Positions 26,063 through 33,312 of a DNA stretch of 36,752 nt are shown one piece after another. Each line of letters begins with the position of its first letter. The stretch's first letter is position 1. The notes under the pieces were generated by a model. It did no database searches. It was not told the origin of the DNA and saw nothing but the letters and a program-made list of their open reading frames with translations. This stretch comes from Bacteroidota bacterium (GTDB taxonomy: Bacteria > Bacteroidota > Bacteroidia > UKL13-3): positions 1 through 36,752 of the forward strand of contig JAWXAU010000106.1 in assembly GCA_034439655.1 (NCBI GenBank), given 5' to 3'. The translations under genes and the position numbers were made by a program.

Positions 26063-26248
26063 CTACAAACCTTCAATAATCTTATGCAATTCTTCTTTCG
26101 TTTTGCCAAGTTTAACCTGAATTTTACCTAGCATTTCATCTTTTTTTCCTTCTGCAAATAGTAGGTCATTGTCTGTTAAGGTTGCAAATTTCTGCTTGAG
26201 TTTTCCTTTCTGCTCATTCCAGTTTCCTTTAATTTCTGTGGTATTCAT
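26063..26248 (-). CDS. CsbD-family stress protein
   Basis: A 61-residue protein with the CsbD pattern: [54 protein letters not shown]. CsbD-like proteins are small, Lys-rich and general-stress induced in Bacillus and others; their biochemical role is unknown. The ATG is 44 bases after the TTTG of the promoter module at 26289-26353. A diverged second copy is at 32245-32490. Confidence 0.9.
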   Translation of the reverse strand: MNTTEIKGNWNEQKGKLKQKFATLTDNDLLFAEGKKDEMLGKIQVKLGKTKEELHKIIEGL

Positions 26249-26288
26249 TTTATATTAAGTTTAGATTTATAACTGAATTGTTATATTG

Positions 26289-26353
26289 CAAATTTGAGTG
26301 CATATTCAAAATAAACTGTTACACTTTGTTTATAAAATGTTATATATTTCACA
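26289..26353 (-). promoter_or_regulatory. Shared stress-promoter module, copy 3 (CsbD gene)
   Basis: On the - strand: TGTGA from 26353, TATAACA, then TGTAACA 21 bases on, then TTTG from 26292 followed by CAATATAACAATTCAG. This is the best-formed copy, with both TAACA boxes exact. Confidence 0.8.
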
Positions 26354-26364
26354 GATTTAGGAAT

Positions 26365-26397
26365 AATTTTCCAAAAGTTTAGAACTTTTGGAAAATT
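26365..26397. repeat. Perfect 15-bp hairpin upstream of the CsbD promoter
   Basis: AATTTTCCAAAAGTT (26365-26379) and its exact inverse (26383-26397) flank a 3-base loop. It sits just upstream of the TGTGA box. Possibly a bidirectional terminator that insulates the CsbD promoter; there is no T run of the usual length outside the stem. Confidence 0.7.
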
Positions 26398-26623
26398 GGT
26401 AGTCCGTGATACAGAATGCCGTCTTCGATTCCAACAGTCTCTTTATGGTCCCGACCCTTCGGGGCAGGTCATTATGTTAACAAAACAAAGGTGGTCCCGA
26501 AAGCCTGGCAAGCTTGCGGGGGGATGAGTTTGTTACAGTATTTTTGTATTACCAAAAGGCCACCCGCAGGGGTTTTAAACGCCAATATATAATATATATA
26601 GGAAGTCGTTCCTATGGTCTTGC
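26398..26623. other. Gene-free stretch with GC-rich remnants
   Basis: The stretch holds a CCCGA/TCGGG hairpin at 26450-26463, and a GCAAGCTTGC palindrome at 26508-26517 that matches the core of the perfect palindrome at 33400-33417. No gene is supported; a short open frame on the - strand shows no domain. Confidence 0.5.
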
Positions 26624-26667
26624 AAAAAAAAATCGGAGAACTATATATCATATAATCCTCCGATTTT
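26624..26667 (-). terminator. Intrinsic terminator of the 26690 lipoprotein gene
   Basis: On the - strand AAAATCGGAG pairs perfectly over 10 bp with CTCCGATTTT (genome positions 26658-26667 and 26629-26638), and the 3' arm runs on into T residues to 26624. It begins 23 bases after the stop codon. A textbook rho-independent terminator. Confidence 0.9.
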
Positions 26668-26689
26668 AGCAATCTAATCTAACTTTATC

Positions 26690-27136
26690 TTATCTTGGAA
26701 CAAAATGTAATTCTAGTTTATCACTCTCTCTTTTTAACCACATTTCATCTTCTTTTAATCTTAAAATCTCATACACTCCATCGGCATTATTATTGTCGAA
26801 GTCGAAAGATATTTTATCTTTGTTGCTCACAAATGCCCAAGTACCTTTTGTAGTATAATCGTAATCGACAGTAATAATTTTGTAATTAGCAGTAAGACTT
26901 GCACTACCAGTTTTGGTAAGGTCTAGTTCATATTTGTTGTAAGAACCAGTAACATCACTGTCGCCGTCATAAGCCTGACCTACTTTCCAGTTATTACTAA
27001 CACGTTCTGTTTTTGAACGTAAACTAAGGAGTGGACCGTCAGAATATTTTTTACAAGAGCTAACAGAGAAGAATATTATTGCTGCCAATAATATGGTAAT
27101 TTGATTTGTTTTCATTTTTTTTGTTGAGTTTTTCAT
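26690..27136 (-). CDS. Small lipocalin-like lipoprotein
   Basis: A 148-residue precursor with a lipoprotein signal (ITILLAAIIFFSVSSC); a second ATG at 27115 is as good a start. The mature part is strand-rich: NWKVGQAYDGDSDVTGSYNKYELDLTKTGSASLTAN, TKGTWAFVSNKDKISFDFDN, VYEILRLKEDEMWLKRESDKLELHFVPR. This matches the usual layout of lipocalin-like/DUF-type lipoproteins of Bacteroidota. It is preceded by the shared promoter module (27165-27229) and ends in a strong terminator, so it is a single-gene, probably stress-induced unit. Confidence 0.8.
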   Translation of the reverse strand: MKNSTKKMKTNQITILLAAIIFFSVSSCKKYSDGPLLSLRSKTERVSNNWKVGQAYDGDSDVTGSYNKYELDLTKTGSASLTANYKIITVDYDYTTKGTWAFVSNKDKISFDFDNNNADGVYEILRLKEDEMWLKRESDKLELHFVPR

Positions 27137-27164
27137 TATTGTTTTTTCTTTATATATTATACTA

Positions 27165-27229
27165 CAAAGGTGCGTATTTATATACTATAGGGTATTACAT
27201 ATATATAATAAAACTTTATATATATCACT
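27165..27229 (-). promoter_or_regulatory. Shared stress-promoter module, copy 4 (lipoprotein gene)
   Basis: On the - strand: AGTGA from 27229, TATAAAG, TGTAATA 21 bases on, and TTTG from 27168 followed by TAGTATAAT. The spacing from the first base of the first box to TTTG is again 61 bases. Confidence 0.75.
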
Positions 27230-27290
27230 TGTTCCATATTTGAAAAAGCAAGTTCTTATTCTAATAAAATTAGAAATTAATGTGTCGCTG

Positions 27291-28094
27291 TTATGCTCCA
27301 ATAGCTAGCGGAGTAAGGTTTTTTAGTTCGATTTGCAATTCTCTGTAAGCCTGTTGAAATGCATGATCAACTTTGAGGAACAAATCGGGTATAAGATGAA
27401 GATATTGTCTATTGGCCGCATACTCATCCATAAGTTTGGCAGCATGTGAAATACCGATGGGCATTCCTAAAAAATCAACCGAAGGTCTTAATTTATGTGC
27501 ATTGCTATGAAACCCATCCCAATTATATGCAGCTAAGCATTGGTTCATTTCTGATATATATTGCGGTGTTTGGGTTAAGACCAATTGAATCAACTCTCGC
27601 AGAAATTTCGGATTATTGGGCGAGAGGCTTTTCAGGTAATCTAAATTACATATTTTGACTTCTGCTGTTGTCCTCATTTTATTAACCAATAAGGAAATTT
27701 TATTCAATAATTCAGTTGGGTTAAATGGCTTGGAAATATATTTGTCAATTCCTACTTTTATACATTTGTCCATTTCTCCTACACTCAAATCAGCCGTTAA
27801 TGCTATAATAGGAGTCGTTGATTTGGGCGGTAGCATTTCGGTGCGTATAAACCTAGTGGCTTCAAAGCCGTCCATTTCGGGCATCATCAAATCCATCAAA
27901 ATGACATCATAATGATTTTGCTCTAGTAGCTCGATGGCAACTCTTCCGTTCTCTGCTATATCCGTTTCAAAACCGAAATCGTGCAAAGTAGTCTCAGTTA
28001 AAAGTTGATTGAAAGGAATATCTTCTACGATTAATATTTTTAATTTTCCCAATTTTTGGGTCTCGCTGCTGTACATAGTATAACTTCTAAACAT
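27291..28094 (-). CDS. Response regulator receiver fused to an Hpt domain
   Basis: A 267-residue protein. A receiver domain (18-140) has the acidic pair Glu24/Asp25, phospho-acceptor Asp68 (ILMDLMMPEMDG), a Thr100 switch and Lys122 (SKPF). An Hpt domain follows with His200 in AHKLRPSVDFLGM. There is no kinase and no DNA-binding output, so it is a phosphorelay shuttle. Receiver and Hpt are close to the C-terminal part of the hybrid kinase at 33959-36752, which suggests a detached copy of such a C-terminus. A second ATG at 28076 is an alternative start. Confidence 0.9.
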   Translation of the reverse strand: MFRSYTMYSSETQKLGKLKILIVEDIPFNQLLTETTLHDFGFETDIAENGRVAIELLEQNHYDVILMDLMMPEMDGFEATRFIRTEMLPPKSTTPIIALTADLSVGEMDKCIKVGIDKYISKPFNPTELLNKISLLVNKMRTTAEVKICNLDYLKSLSPNNPKFLRELIQLVLTQTPQYISEMNQCLAAYNWDGFHSNAHKLRPSVDFLGMPIGISHAAKLMDEYAANRQYLHLIPDLFLKVDHAFQQAYRELQIELKNLTPLAIGA

Positions 28095-28145
28095 TTCAAA
28101 AGTTTGAAAATTTTGGAATGCCGATTTGGAATTTTAAAAGAGTGC

Positions 28146-28367
28146 TTAAATCACATTTAATGCATGATGCCTTACGTCTTCTTTTTGGGCATCGCGAGCG
28201 AGTGTGAAATGGCCTTGAGCTTTAATGGTACTTTGAGCTGCTTTATCGTGTTCACCATCTTCATGGTGCTTAGCTGCTGCTAAGTGATGCTGTGCCGCTG
28301 CCTCTAAATGCGAAGCTATTTTTTTGTGGTTTTCAATACCCTTTTGGTTTTCGTTTGAACTAGACAT
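28146..28367 (-). CDS. 73-residue His/Ala-rich protein
   Basis: The start at 28367 (MSSSNENQKG) places the ATG 46 bases after the TTTG of the shared promoter (28410-28474); a longer frame back to 28430 would run through the promoter and is rejected. The product is one long helix rich in His and Ala (HLEAAAQHHLAAAKHHEDGEHDKAAQSTIKAQGHF). The ordered His pairs could bind metal, but no family assignment is made. The gene is a single unit. Confidence 0.85.
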   Translation of the reverse strand: MSSSNENQKGIENHKKIASHLEAAAQHHLAAAKHHEDGEHDKAAQSTIKAQGHFTLARDAQKEDVRHHALNVI

Positions 28368-28409
28368 TTGTTTAATTTTAATTAATTGTATAACTGAATT
28401 GCTATACCA

Positions 28410-28474
28410 CAAAGGTCTATACAGATACATAATAGCATCTTATATAAGTTTGAAAATATATTACATGAATCACA
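28410..28474 (-). promoter_or_regulatory. Shared stress-promoter module, copy 5 (His-rich gene)
   Basis: On the - strand: TGTGA from 28474, TGTAATA, TATAAGA 21 bases on, TTTG from 28413, then TGGTATAGCAATTCAG. Spacing identical to the other five copies. Confidence 0.72.
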
Positions 28475-28495
28475 TATTTTAAAACACGATTGGTA

Positions 28496-30892
28496 TTATA
28501 CCAATTTATATTGTGCTGCTTCGCAATCCATGATGACTGCTAATTCTTGCGATTGTATAAAATATTTATCAATGGTTAATCTGGACAAGAGGTAGCTTAA
28601 AGTTGATTCAGCTCCCTGATTCAAATTAATATGGCTTTCTTCCAATCCATCGTAACAGCCGCCCGTACTCGGATTGTACACAATCTGATGGAGATGGTTA
28701 TTACCATGAAACCAATTAAAAGCAGTTGTCATTTTATCCAAATAGGTTCTGTCGTTTAAGGTATCATAGAAGAGGCTTAGTGCTAAAATAGTATAAGCAA
28801 CATCAATAGGTTGTTCTCCAAAACTATGGGAAATTTTCCCTTTCAGGTGCCAGCCTTGGTTTGATACTACTTTAATTTTTTCGTTTTTGAAAATAATAGA
28901 TAGTAAAAAATGGAATGACTGCTTGGCAATATTCTTATATAATGGGTTACCTGTACTTTTGTAAGCATATAGCAGTGATTCTGGCAACACACTGTTGGCA
29001 TAAGTAAGATATTCTTCGAACCATTTCCAAGTGCCATCGGATACCTGCTTGTATTTTGAAACCAAATTATTGGCTAGGGTAATAATAATCTGTTTGATAT
29101 TATCATCATTCTTCACCATATTATAATGATACAATCCTTTAATAGCAAATGCAATGGCCCTGGGAGAATGCAATCCAATGATATGTTTAAGTGATTTATT
29201 CAAAGCACATTCGGCTTTGTTTATGAGGTCAATATGAAATAAATTCCTGTGCGAAATAAATTCTCCCAATGCCCATATTGTTCTTCCATTTGAATCCTCC
29301 AGATTTTCATCATGATTTTTATCATAGTATCTTCCTTCGTGATCTACATAATTCAAAAAATTCCCATCACTTTGTTGGCAGAATATGATAAAACTGAGAT
29401 AAGTATTAATAAGTTTTAAATTGGTGTGGTCGCCAGTAAGTTTATAATGTTTGGTAACAGCAATCAAGGCACGGGCATTATCGTCAATGGTATAACCTGT
29501 ATCAATATCGGGATTGGAAATGGCCGAAAATTGTATCATCCCCTCATTCGTGGTCATGCGAATGATATGTTTCAATGAAATATGCGGAATTTCATATTTC
29601 AAAGGAACTTCAACAGCTATATATTTATAAATTAATTCTACATGTGCGATGGCGGAATTTTGCCAAGCAGTCGGGTATATTTTATGCAGTCCGTTTAACC
29701 TCATTTGTTGCAATAAATCGGGATTGGAAAGTAAATGTATTGTTGCATTTGCAAGTTGTTCGGGGTTCTGAAAATCAACAATAATTCCAGCACCATTATC
29801 CAACATTTCGGAGGCATGCGGAATAGGTGTAGAAATAATGGGGCACCCGCACGACATGGCATAAGCAAATGTGCCACTAACAGCTTGGTGCGGATCTTTG
29901 GAAGTAAAAAGATATATATTGGAGCGTTGAAGGTATGCCAACAAATCGTTCAGCGGTAAATATTTATTAATAAATTCTACATGGTTCTGTAAATTGAGTT
30001 GTATCACTTTTTCTTGCAAAAATTCTCTATACTTTTCTCCATCTTGTTTTACAATTTCCGGATGTGTTTTACCTATAATAAGATATACTAAATTGGGAAA
30101 TTCTTTAACAATGGCAGGAAGTGCATCGAGAGCCGTTTCAATACTTTTGCCCGAACTGAGCAAACCAAAAGTAGAAAGCACCAACCTGTCGCCCAAATGA
30201 TTTTTAATTGTATTTTCTATATGTTCAAATGATGACAGTAAGTGTGTCCCATGGTGAATGACTTCTATCTTTTCTGCAGGAACCTCATATTCTATTTCTA
30301 AAATATTGGCTGCATTTTTTGTCATTACCACTATACTTTTTGAAAGAGCAACAATGTCTTGAATTACTCTTTTCCTATATATATTAGGGTTGGGCAACAC
30401 CGTGTGAAAAGTTGTGATGACAGGCTTATTTACCATTGCAAGAAAGCTCAGAAGATAATCCCCATATTCTCCGCCAAACAATCCAAATTCGTGTTGTACA
30501 AAAACTAATTTCAAGTTTTTGTCTATGTTTATTTTTTGAGCTAAATCAAGATATGGCTTTAATTCTGAAGTTTGCAACACATATTTCACTTCATCGGAAT
30601 ATATATAATTTTGCTCCTTTTTTTCGAGAGCACATACTTTCAACGAAAATGATTTCCCAAACTTATCCTGTATAGCATGGAGCAAATCCTGACTATAAGT
30701 CGCTATACCACATTCTCGGGGAGGAAAAGTAGTGAGGAAAAGAATTTCCGGCAAAGCTGAATCTGGCTTATTGATCGCTATTATTTTTTTATTCTTTACT
30801 ATATTACTCTTAACAACAGGGTATGCATAATTATATAACTTTTGGTAAAGAAATATTTCTTTATTGGTGTTGTATAAAATTATATTTTTCAT
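28496..30892 (-). CDS. Two-domain glycosyltransferase: GT4-type N-terminal domain with C-terminal alpha-toroid-like domain
   Basis: A 798-residue protein. Residues about 50-430 form a GT-B glycosyltransferase of the GT4 kind: FPPRECGIATYSQDLL, a middle HGTHLL segment, and the sugar-nucleotide region VSGTFAYAMSCGCPIISTPIPHASEMLDNGAGIIV. Residues 440-798 are helical with NPDIDTGYTIDDNARALIAV, NGRTIWALGEFI and DVAYTILALSLFYD, like an (alpha/alpha) barrel of glycosidase-type. It begins 1 base after the GH130 stop, so the two are translated from the same message. A joint mannose or mannan-type pathway is a reasonable guess. No signal peptide, so cytoplasmic. Confidence 0.88.
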   Translation of the reverse strand: MKNIILYNTNKEIFLYQKLYNYAYPVVKSNIVKNKKIIAINKPDSALPEILFLTTFPPRECGIATYSQDLLHAIQDKFGKSFSLKVCALEKKEQNYIYSDEVKYVLQTSELKPYLDLAQKINIDKNLKLVFVQHEFGLFGGEYGDYLLSFLAMVNKPVITTFHTVLPNPNIYRKRVIQDIVALSKSIVVMTKNAANILEIEYEVPAEKIEVIHHGTHLLSSFEHIENTIKNHLGDRLVLSTFGLLSSGKSIETALDALPAIVKEFPNLVYLIIGKTHPEIVKQDGEKYREFLQEKVIQLNLQNHVEFINKYLPLNDLLAYLQRSNIYLFTSKDPHQAVSGTFAYAMSCGCPIISTPIPHASEMLDNGAGIIVDFQNPEQLANATIHLLSNPDLLQQMRLNGLHKIYPTAWQNSAIAHVELIYKYIAVEVPLKYEIPHISLKHIIRMTTNEGMIQFSAISNPDIDTGYTIDDNARALIAVTKHYKLTGDHTNLKLINTYLSFIIFCQQSDGNFLNYVDHEGRYYDKNHDENLEDSNGRTIWALGEFISHRNLFHIDLINKAECALNKSLKHIIGLHSPRAIAFAIKGLYHYNMVKNDDNIKQIIITLANNLVSKYKQVSDGTWKWFEEYLTYANSVLPESLLYAYKSTGNPLYKNIAKQSFHFLLSIIFKNEKIKVVSNQGWHLKGKISHSFGEQPIDVAYTILALSLFYDTLNDRTYLDKMTTAFNWFHGNNHLHQIVYNPSTGGCYDGLEESHINLNQGAESTLSYLLSRLTIDKYFIQSQELAVIMDCEAAQYKLV

Positions 30893-30893
30893 T

Positions 30894-31928
30894 TCATTTG
30901 ATCTTATTACTTAGTAATTCTTTTAATAATGATTTTAAACTTAGAGATGCACAAGCAATTTGTTCGTCGGCAGCCCCATAATAAATATATAAGGTATCGC
31001 CGAAAAGGGCAGTGCCTGTAGGGAAAACTACATTATTCACTTCCCCTCGCAATTCCCATTGATACTCGGGACTAAATAATGAATAAGGCAAACGAGCAAT
31101 TTCTTTACCTGGGTTTTCTAAATCTAACAATGCGGCACAGGCCGAATACACATATCCTGAAGTAGAATCGCACACACCATGATATATTAATAACCACCCA
31201 TGTGCTGTTTCTATTGGTGGGCATCCGCCACCTACATAACTTACTTCATGTTTATACTTTGGCGAAAGCACGATATTGTCAGTCAGATGCAGAAAATATT
31301 TTTTCCAAAATTCTTTTGTGAGTTCTTGTATATTATCTACGGATACAATCTGTATATCTGGTCGGATACGGTGAAGGAAATATAACTTATTTTTTATTTT
31401 TCGGGGAAAGAAAATTACATTCTTGTCCCAAAGCAACATCTTTTTATCCGGGTTGTTTTTTATATTGTTGTGTAAATGAAAACGCTCATATTTTTGATTA
31501 AGCTCGGCATTACTTTCAGCAAAGCATTTAAATTCTTCGTAGGTAAATTGTGGCACAATCATACCCTGTTTTTCAAAGTGTTTTAAATCGGTCGAGGTGG
31601 CCAAAGCCCCCATCGCATTTACGCCATCGTAAGCGGTATAGCTGAGATAATATACATCTTCAATTTTTACAATCCGAGGATCTTCCACCCCATGCGATTC
31701 ATATTCAAATTCGGGGCTAAGTATGGGCTTTTCATGCCTTTCGACCACAGTTAATGGATCGTCCAGTCTGCAATATCCAATGGTGGAATAGTTTCCTTTG
31801 CGTACAGCCCTGTAAAACATGTGAACCACTTTACCTTCTTGCATAATTGCCGGATTCAACACGCCATCGTCTTCAAACGGTAAAATAGTTTTTAAAAGGA
31901 TGATACCTTCTTTTTTTATACTTATCAT
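30894..31928 (-). CDS. Glycoside hydrolase family 130 (mannoside phosphorylase-like)
   Basis: A 344-residue five-bladed beta-propeller protein. GH130 motifs visible: DGVLNPA near the start, MFYRAV, GVEDPRIVKI with catalytic-type Asp83, YVGGGCPPIE, WLLIYHGVCDSTSGYVYSACAALLD and NVVFPTGTALFGDTLYIYYGAAD. GH130 enzymes phosphorolyse or hydrolyse beta-mannosides. The start ATG overlaps the stop of a 49-residue upstream frame (ATGA). No signal peptide is seen, so it acts inside the cell, fitting with the GT4-type partner gene next to it. The exact linkage cannot be read. Confidence 0.9.
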   Translation of the reverse strand: MISIKKEGIILLKTILPFEDDGVLNPAIMQEGKVVHMFYRAVRKGNYSTIGYCRLDDPLTVVERHEKPILSPEFEYESHGVEDPRIVKIEDVYYLSYTAYDGVNAMGALATSTDLKHFEKQGMIVPQFTYEEFKCFAESNAELNQKYERFHLHNNIKNNPDKKMLLWDKNVIFFPRKIKNKLYFLHRIRPDIQIVSVDNIQELTKEFWKKYFLHLTDNIVLSPKYKHEVSYVGGGCPPIETAHGWLLIYHGVCDSTSGYVYSACAALLDLENPGKEIARLPYSLFSPEYQWELRGEVNNVVFPTGTALFGDTLYIYYGAADEQIACASLSLKSLLKELLSNKIK

Positions 31929-32074
31929 AACCCGATGAAGTGTTTATCAAAGTTATAAATAGCTGCTTGTTCTTTTCTGAAATTATCAAAAATGATATAT
32001 GACAATCCTACAATAAAAATTGCCAGGACGGAAATTAAAAGTATGCTAATCAGAAGGGTCATTAAAATGGTCAT
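31925..32074 (-). CDS. 49-residue single-transmembrane peptide coupled to the GH130 gene
   Basis: Translating the - strand from the ATG at 32074 gives MTILMTLLISILLISVLAIF..., one strong transmembrane helix, then a charged tail (FDNFRKEQAAIYNFDKHFIGL). Its TGA overlaps the GH130 ATG in the sequence ATGA, the usual arrangement of translational coupling. I recognise no family. The next gene, a diverged CsbD, is isolated by a terminator at 32105-32186, so this peptide probably begins the GH130-GT message. Confidence 0.65.
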   Translation of the reverse strand: MTILMTLLISILLISVLAIFIVGLSYIIFDNFRKEQAAIYNFDKHFIGL

Positions 32075-32104
32075 GGCACTAGTTGGATTTAATATATGAT
32101 AGCT

Positions 32105-32186
32105 AAAAAAATATCCAGAGTGGTTTCCTGTTCCGCTCCAGTCCAGACGAATCGGGACGGAACAGTGGAACTAGGGGACTGGATAT
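32105..32186 (-). terminator. Long stem-loop terminator after the CsbD-like gene
   Basis: On the - strand ATATCCAG and CTGGATAT (32179-32186, 32111-32118) form an outer stem, TGTTCCG and CGGAACA (32158-32164, 32129-32135) an inner one, and a run of seven T follows to 32105. It separates the 32245 gene from the 31925 peptide. It may also be a mobile palindromic element. Confidence 0.65.
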
Positions 32187-32244
32187 AACTATTTTAATAA
32201 ATAGTCAAAGACGTTTGTTTCGAAATAAAAAAGGATTGTGTAAA

Positions 32245-32490
32245 CTATAAGGTATTCGTTCTTGCCTGATTTGTATTAATGCTATAGAGATGATTGAAGA
32301 GAAGCAATAATTGTTGTAAGTCTTGACTGGTGTGGCCAACTTTTGCCTTTACATTTTTTGCTTTACCAGCTTTTTCACTTTTGTATGGCAAGTCCGTTTC
32401 AGTCGATGTGGAGAACTGAGATTTGGGATTATCTTTATGTGCGTCCCAATTTCTACTAGCAGTAATTGTTTTGGAAGGTATATGTGTCAT
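32245..32490 (-). CDS. Diverged CsbD-like protein
   Basis: An 81-residue protein; the ATG at 32490 gives MTHIPSKTITASRNWDAHKD. It lines up with the CsbD at 26063-26248 as NW...K...QF.T.TE(N)DL...K...K......K.G.T...L....L, but is much less conserved and has an unrelated tail (NHLYSINTNQARTNTL). Its upstream region is taken up by palindromic repeat copy 1 rather than the shared promoter module. It is either a decaying or a rapidly diverging second CsbD. Confidence 0.6.
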   Translation of the reverse strand: MTHIPSKTITASRNWDAHKDNPKSQFSTSTETDLPYKSEKAGKAKNVKAKVGHTSQDLQQLLLLFNHLYSINTNQARTNTL

Positions 32491-32513
32491 GTTATTATTA
32501 ATTAAATGGGTTG

Positions 32514-32633
32514 GATTTGGCAACTCTGCTTTGCTAGTTTACAGATTTGACAACGCTGCCTTGCTACTGTGTATGCAGACTGTGTAGATTTGACAACTCT
32601 GCCTTGCTACTGCGTATGCAGAGTTGCCAAATC
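32514..32633. repeat. Nested palindromic repeat element, copy 1
   Basis: GATTTGGCAACTCTGC (32514-32529) is an exact inverse of GCAGAGTTGCCAAATC (32618-32633). Inside, two more left arms occur at 32544-32560 and 32587-32603 (GATTTGACAAC..CTGCC), and the last one pairs with the right arm at 15 of 16 bases. The unit spacings are unequal. Likely REP/MITE-like. Confidence 0.85.
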
Positions 32634-32647
32634 TGCATATGTTTATA

Positions 32648-32887
32648 TTATACATATTGCGAGCAGTAATCGTGTACCATCATAAATGTAGCTGCTAATA
32701 CCACATCGGCCGGAATATTGACTTTGTGTGGATGTTCTCTGGGTATCTGCTCAGGATGCTCTTCTGTTTCACCCGGTGGATGATTAATAGGTTGTTGCTT
32801 ATCGGGTGCTGTAGGTTGTTTTTGAACTTCCTTTTCAACTTCAGGCTGTGCTGGCACGGTGGCTTTTTGGGGATCTATATTTTTCAT
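32648..32887 (-). CDS. 79-residue Pro/Glu-rich protein
   Basis: MKNIDPQKATVPAQPEVEKEVQK, then a long Pro/Glu/His-rich middle (PINHPPGETEEHPEQIPREHPHK), and a short hydrophobic C-terminus (VVLAATFMMVHDYCSQYV). I do not recognise the family. The promoter module at 32933-32997 with its TTTG 49 bases before the ATG is the strongest support. The middle is likely unstructured; it might be a soluble stress protein. It is a single gene. Confidence 0.78.
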   Translation of the reverse strand: MKNIDPQKATVPAQPEVEKEVQKQPTAPDKQQPINHPPGETEEHPEQIPREHPHKVNIPADVVLAATFMMVHDYCSQYV

Positions 32888-32932
32888 AATAGGTATGGAT
32901 TTATCTCGATTTTTATGACGGGCTTACTTCTA

Positions 32933-32997
32933 CAAAGGTGAAGGTATACCTGATGGTAATTGTTACACTTATGCACTAAAAAATTGTATATTTCACA
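32933..32997 (-). promoter_or_regulatory. Shared stress-promoter module, copy 6 (Pro-rich gene)
   Basis: On the - strand: TGTGA from 32997, a weak first box (TACAATT), TGTAACA 21 bases on, and TTTG from 32936 followed by TAGAAG. The 61-base spacing is kept though the downstream region differs from the others. Confidence 0.72.
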
Positions 32998-33026
32998 TAT
33001 TTTAACTCATACCATAAGTTTTGTTG

Positions 33027-33154
33027 GATTTGACAACGCTGCCTCGCTGGTGCATTGGCAGAATTGTCAAATCTGCGGGGCTTACCACATCAACCCCTCC
33101 CGACACGGGGGGAAGGGCGTAAACCTTGCATTGCGTATACTGCGTTGTCAAATC
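33027..33154. repeat. Nested palindromic repeat element, copy 2
   Basis: GATTTGACAACGC (33027-33039) is inverted exactly at 33142-33154 (GCGTTGTCAAATC). An inner arm GGCAGAATTGTCAAATC at 33057-33073 pairs with the left arm at 15 of 17 bases. The design repeats copy 1 in mirror order (one left arm, two right arms). Between them lie GC-rich hairpins. Confidence 0.8.
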
Positions 33155-33228
33155 AAATCATCTGCACAGGCTGATTGGGCGTTCACCGCGGCGAATGTTG
33201 GTGAAGAAAATAAAGGTCGTCCCTACAG

Positions 33229-33281
33229 TCCCGATACCCCCGCATCCCGATAATTATCGGGATTAAGCGGGGCTATCGGGA
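33229..33281. repeat. Large three-part palindrome with TCCCGAT arms
   Basis: TCCCGATA (33229-33236) pairs with TATCGGGA (33274-33281), CCCCGC (33238-33243) with GCGGGG (33267-33272), and the centre ATCCCGATAATTATCGGGAT (33244-33263) is a perfect 20-base palindrome. One 3-base bulge separates the arms. It lies in the 639-base gene-free gap between the Pro-rich gene and the response regulator; the rest of the gap has only these repeats. Confidence 0.85.
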
Positions 33282-33312
33282 TATAATTCGGCATTACCAT
33301 TCTAAAAATTAA

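Noticed and set aside
27224-27290. Possible tRNA or small RNA in gaps near stress genes
   Set aside because: No tRNA-like arms or conserved RNA motif seen; the gap is AT-rich promoter-side DNA.
28368-28430. Longer start for the His-rich protein
   Set aside because: The added 21 residues would lie in the promoter module and just after the TTTG box.
32514-33154. CRISPR array
   Set aside because: Repeated arms are unevenly spaced, occur in both orientations and form hairpins; no constant repeat-spacer pattern and no cas gene.
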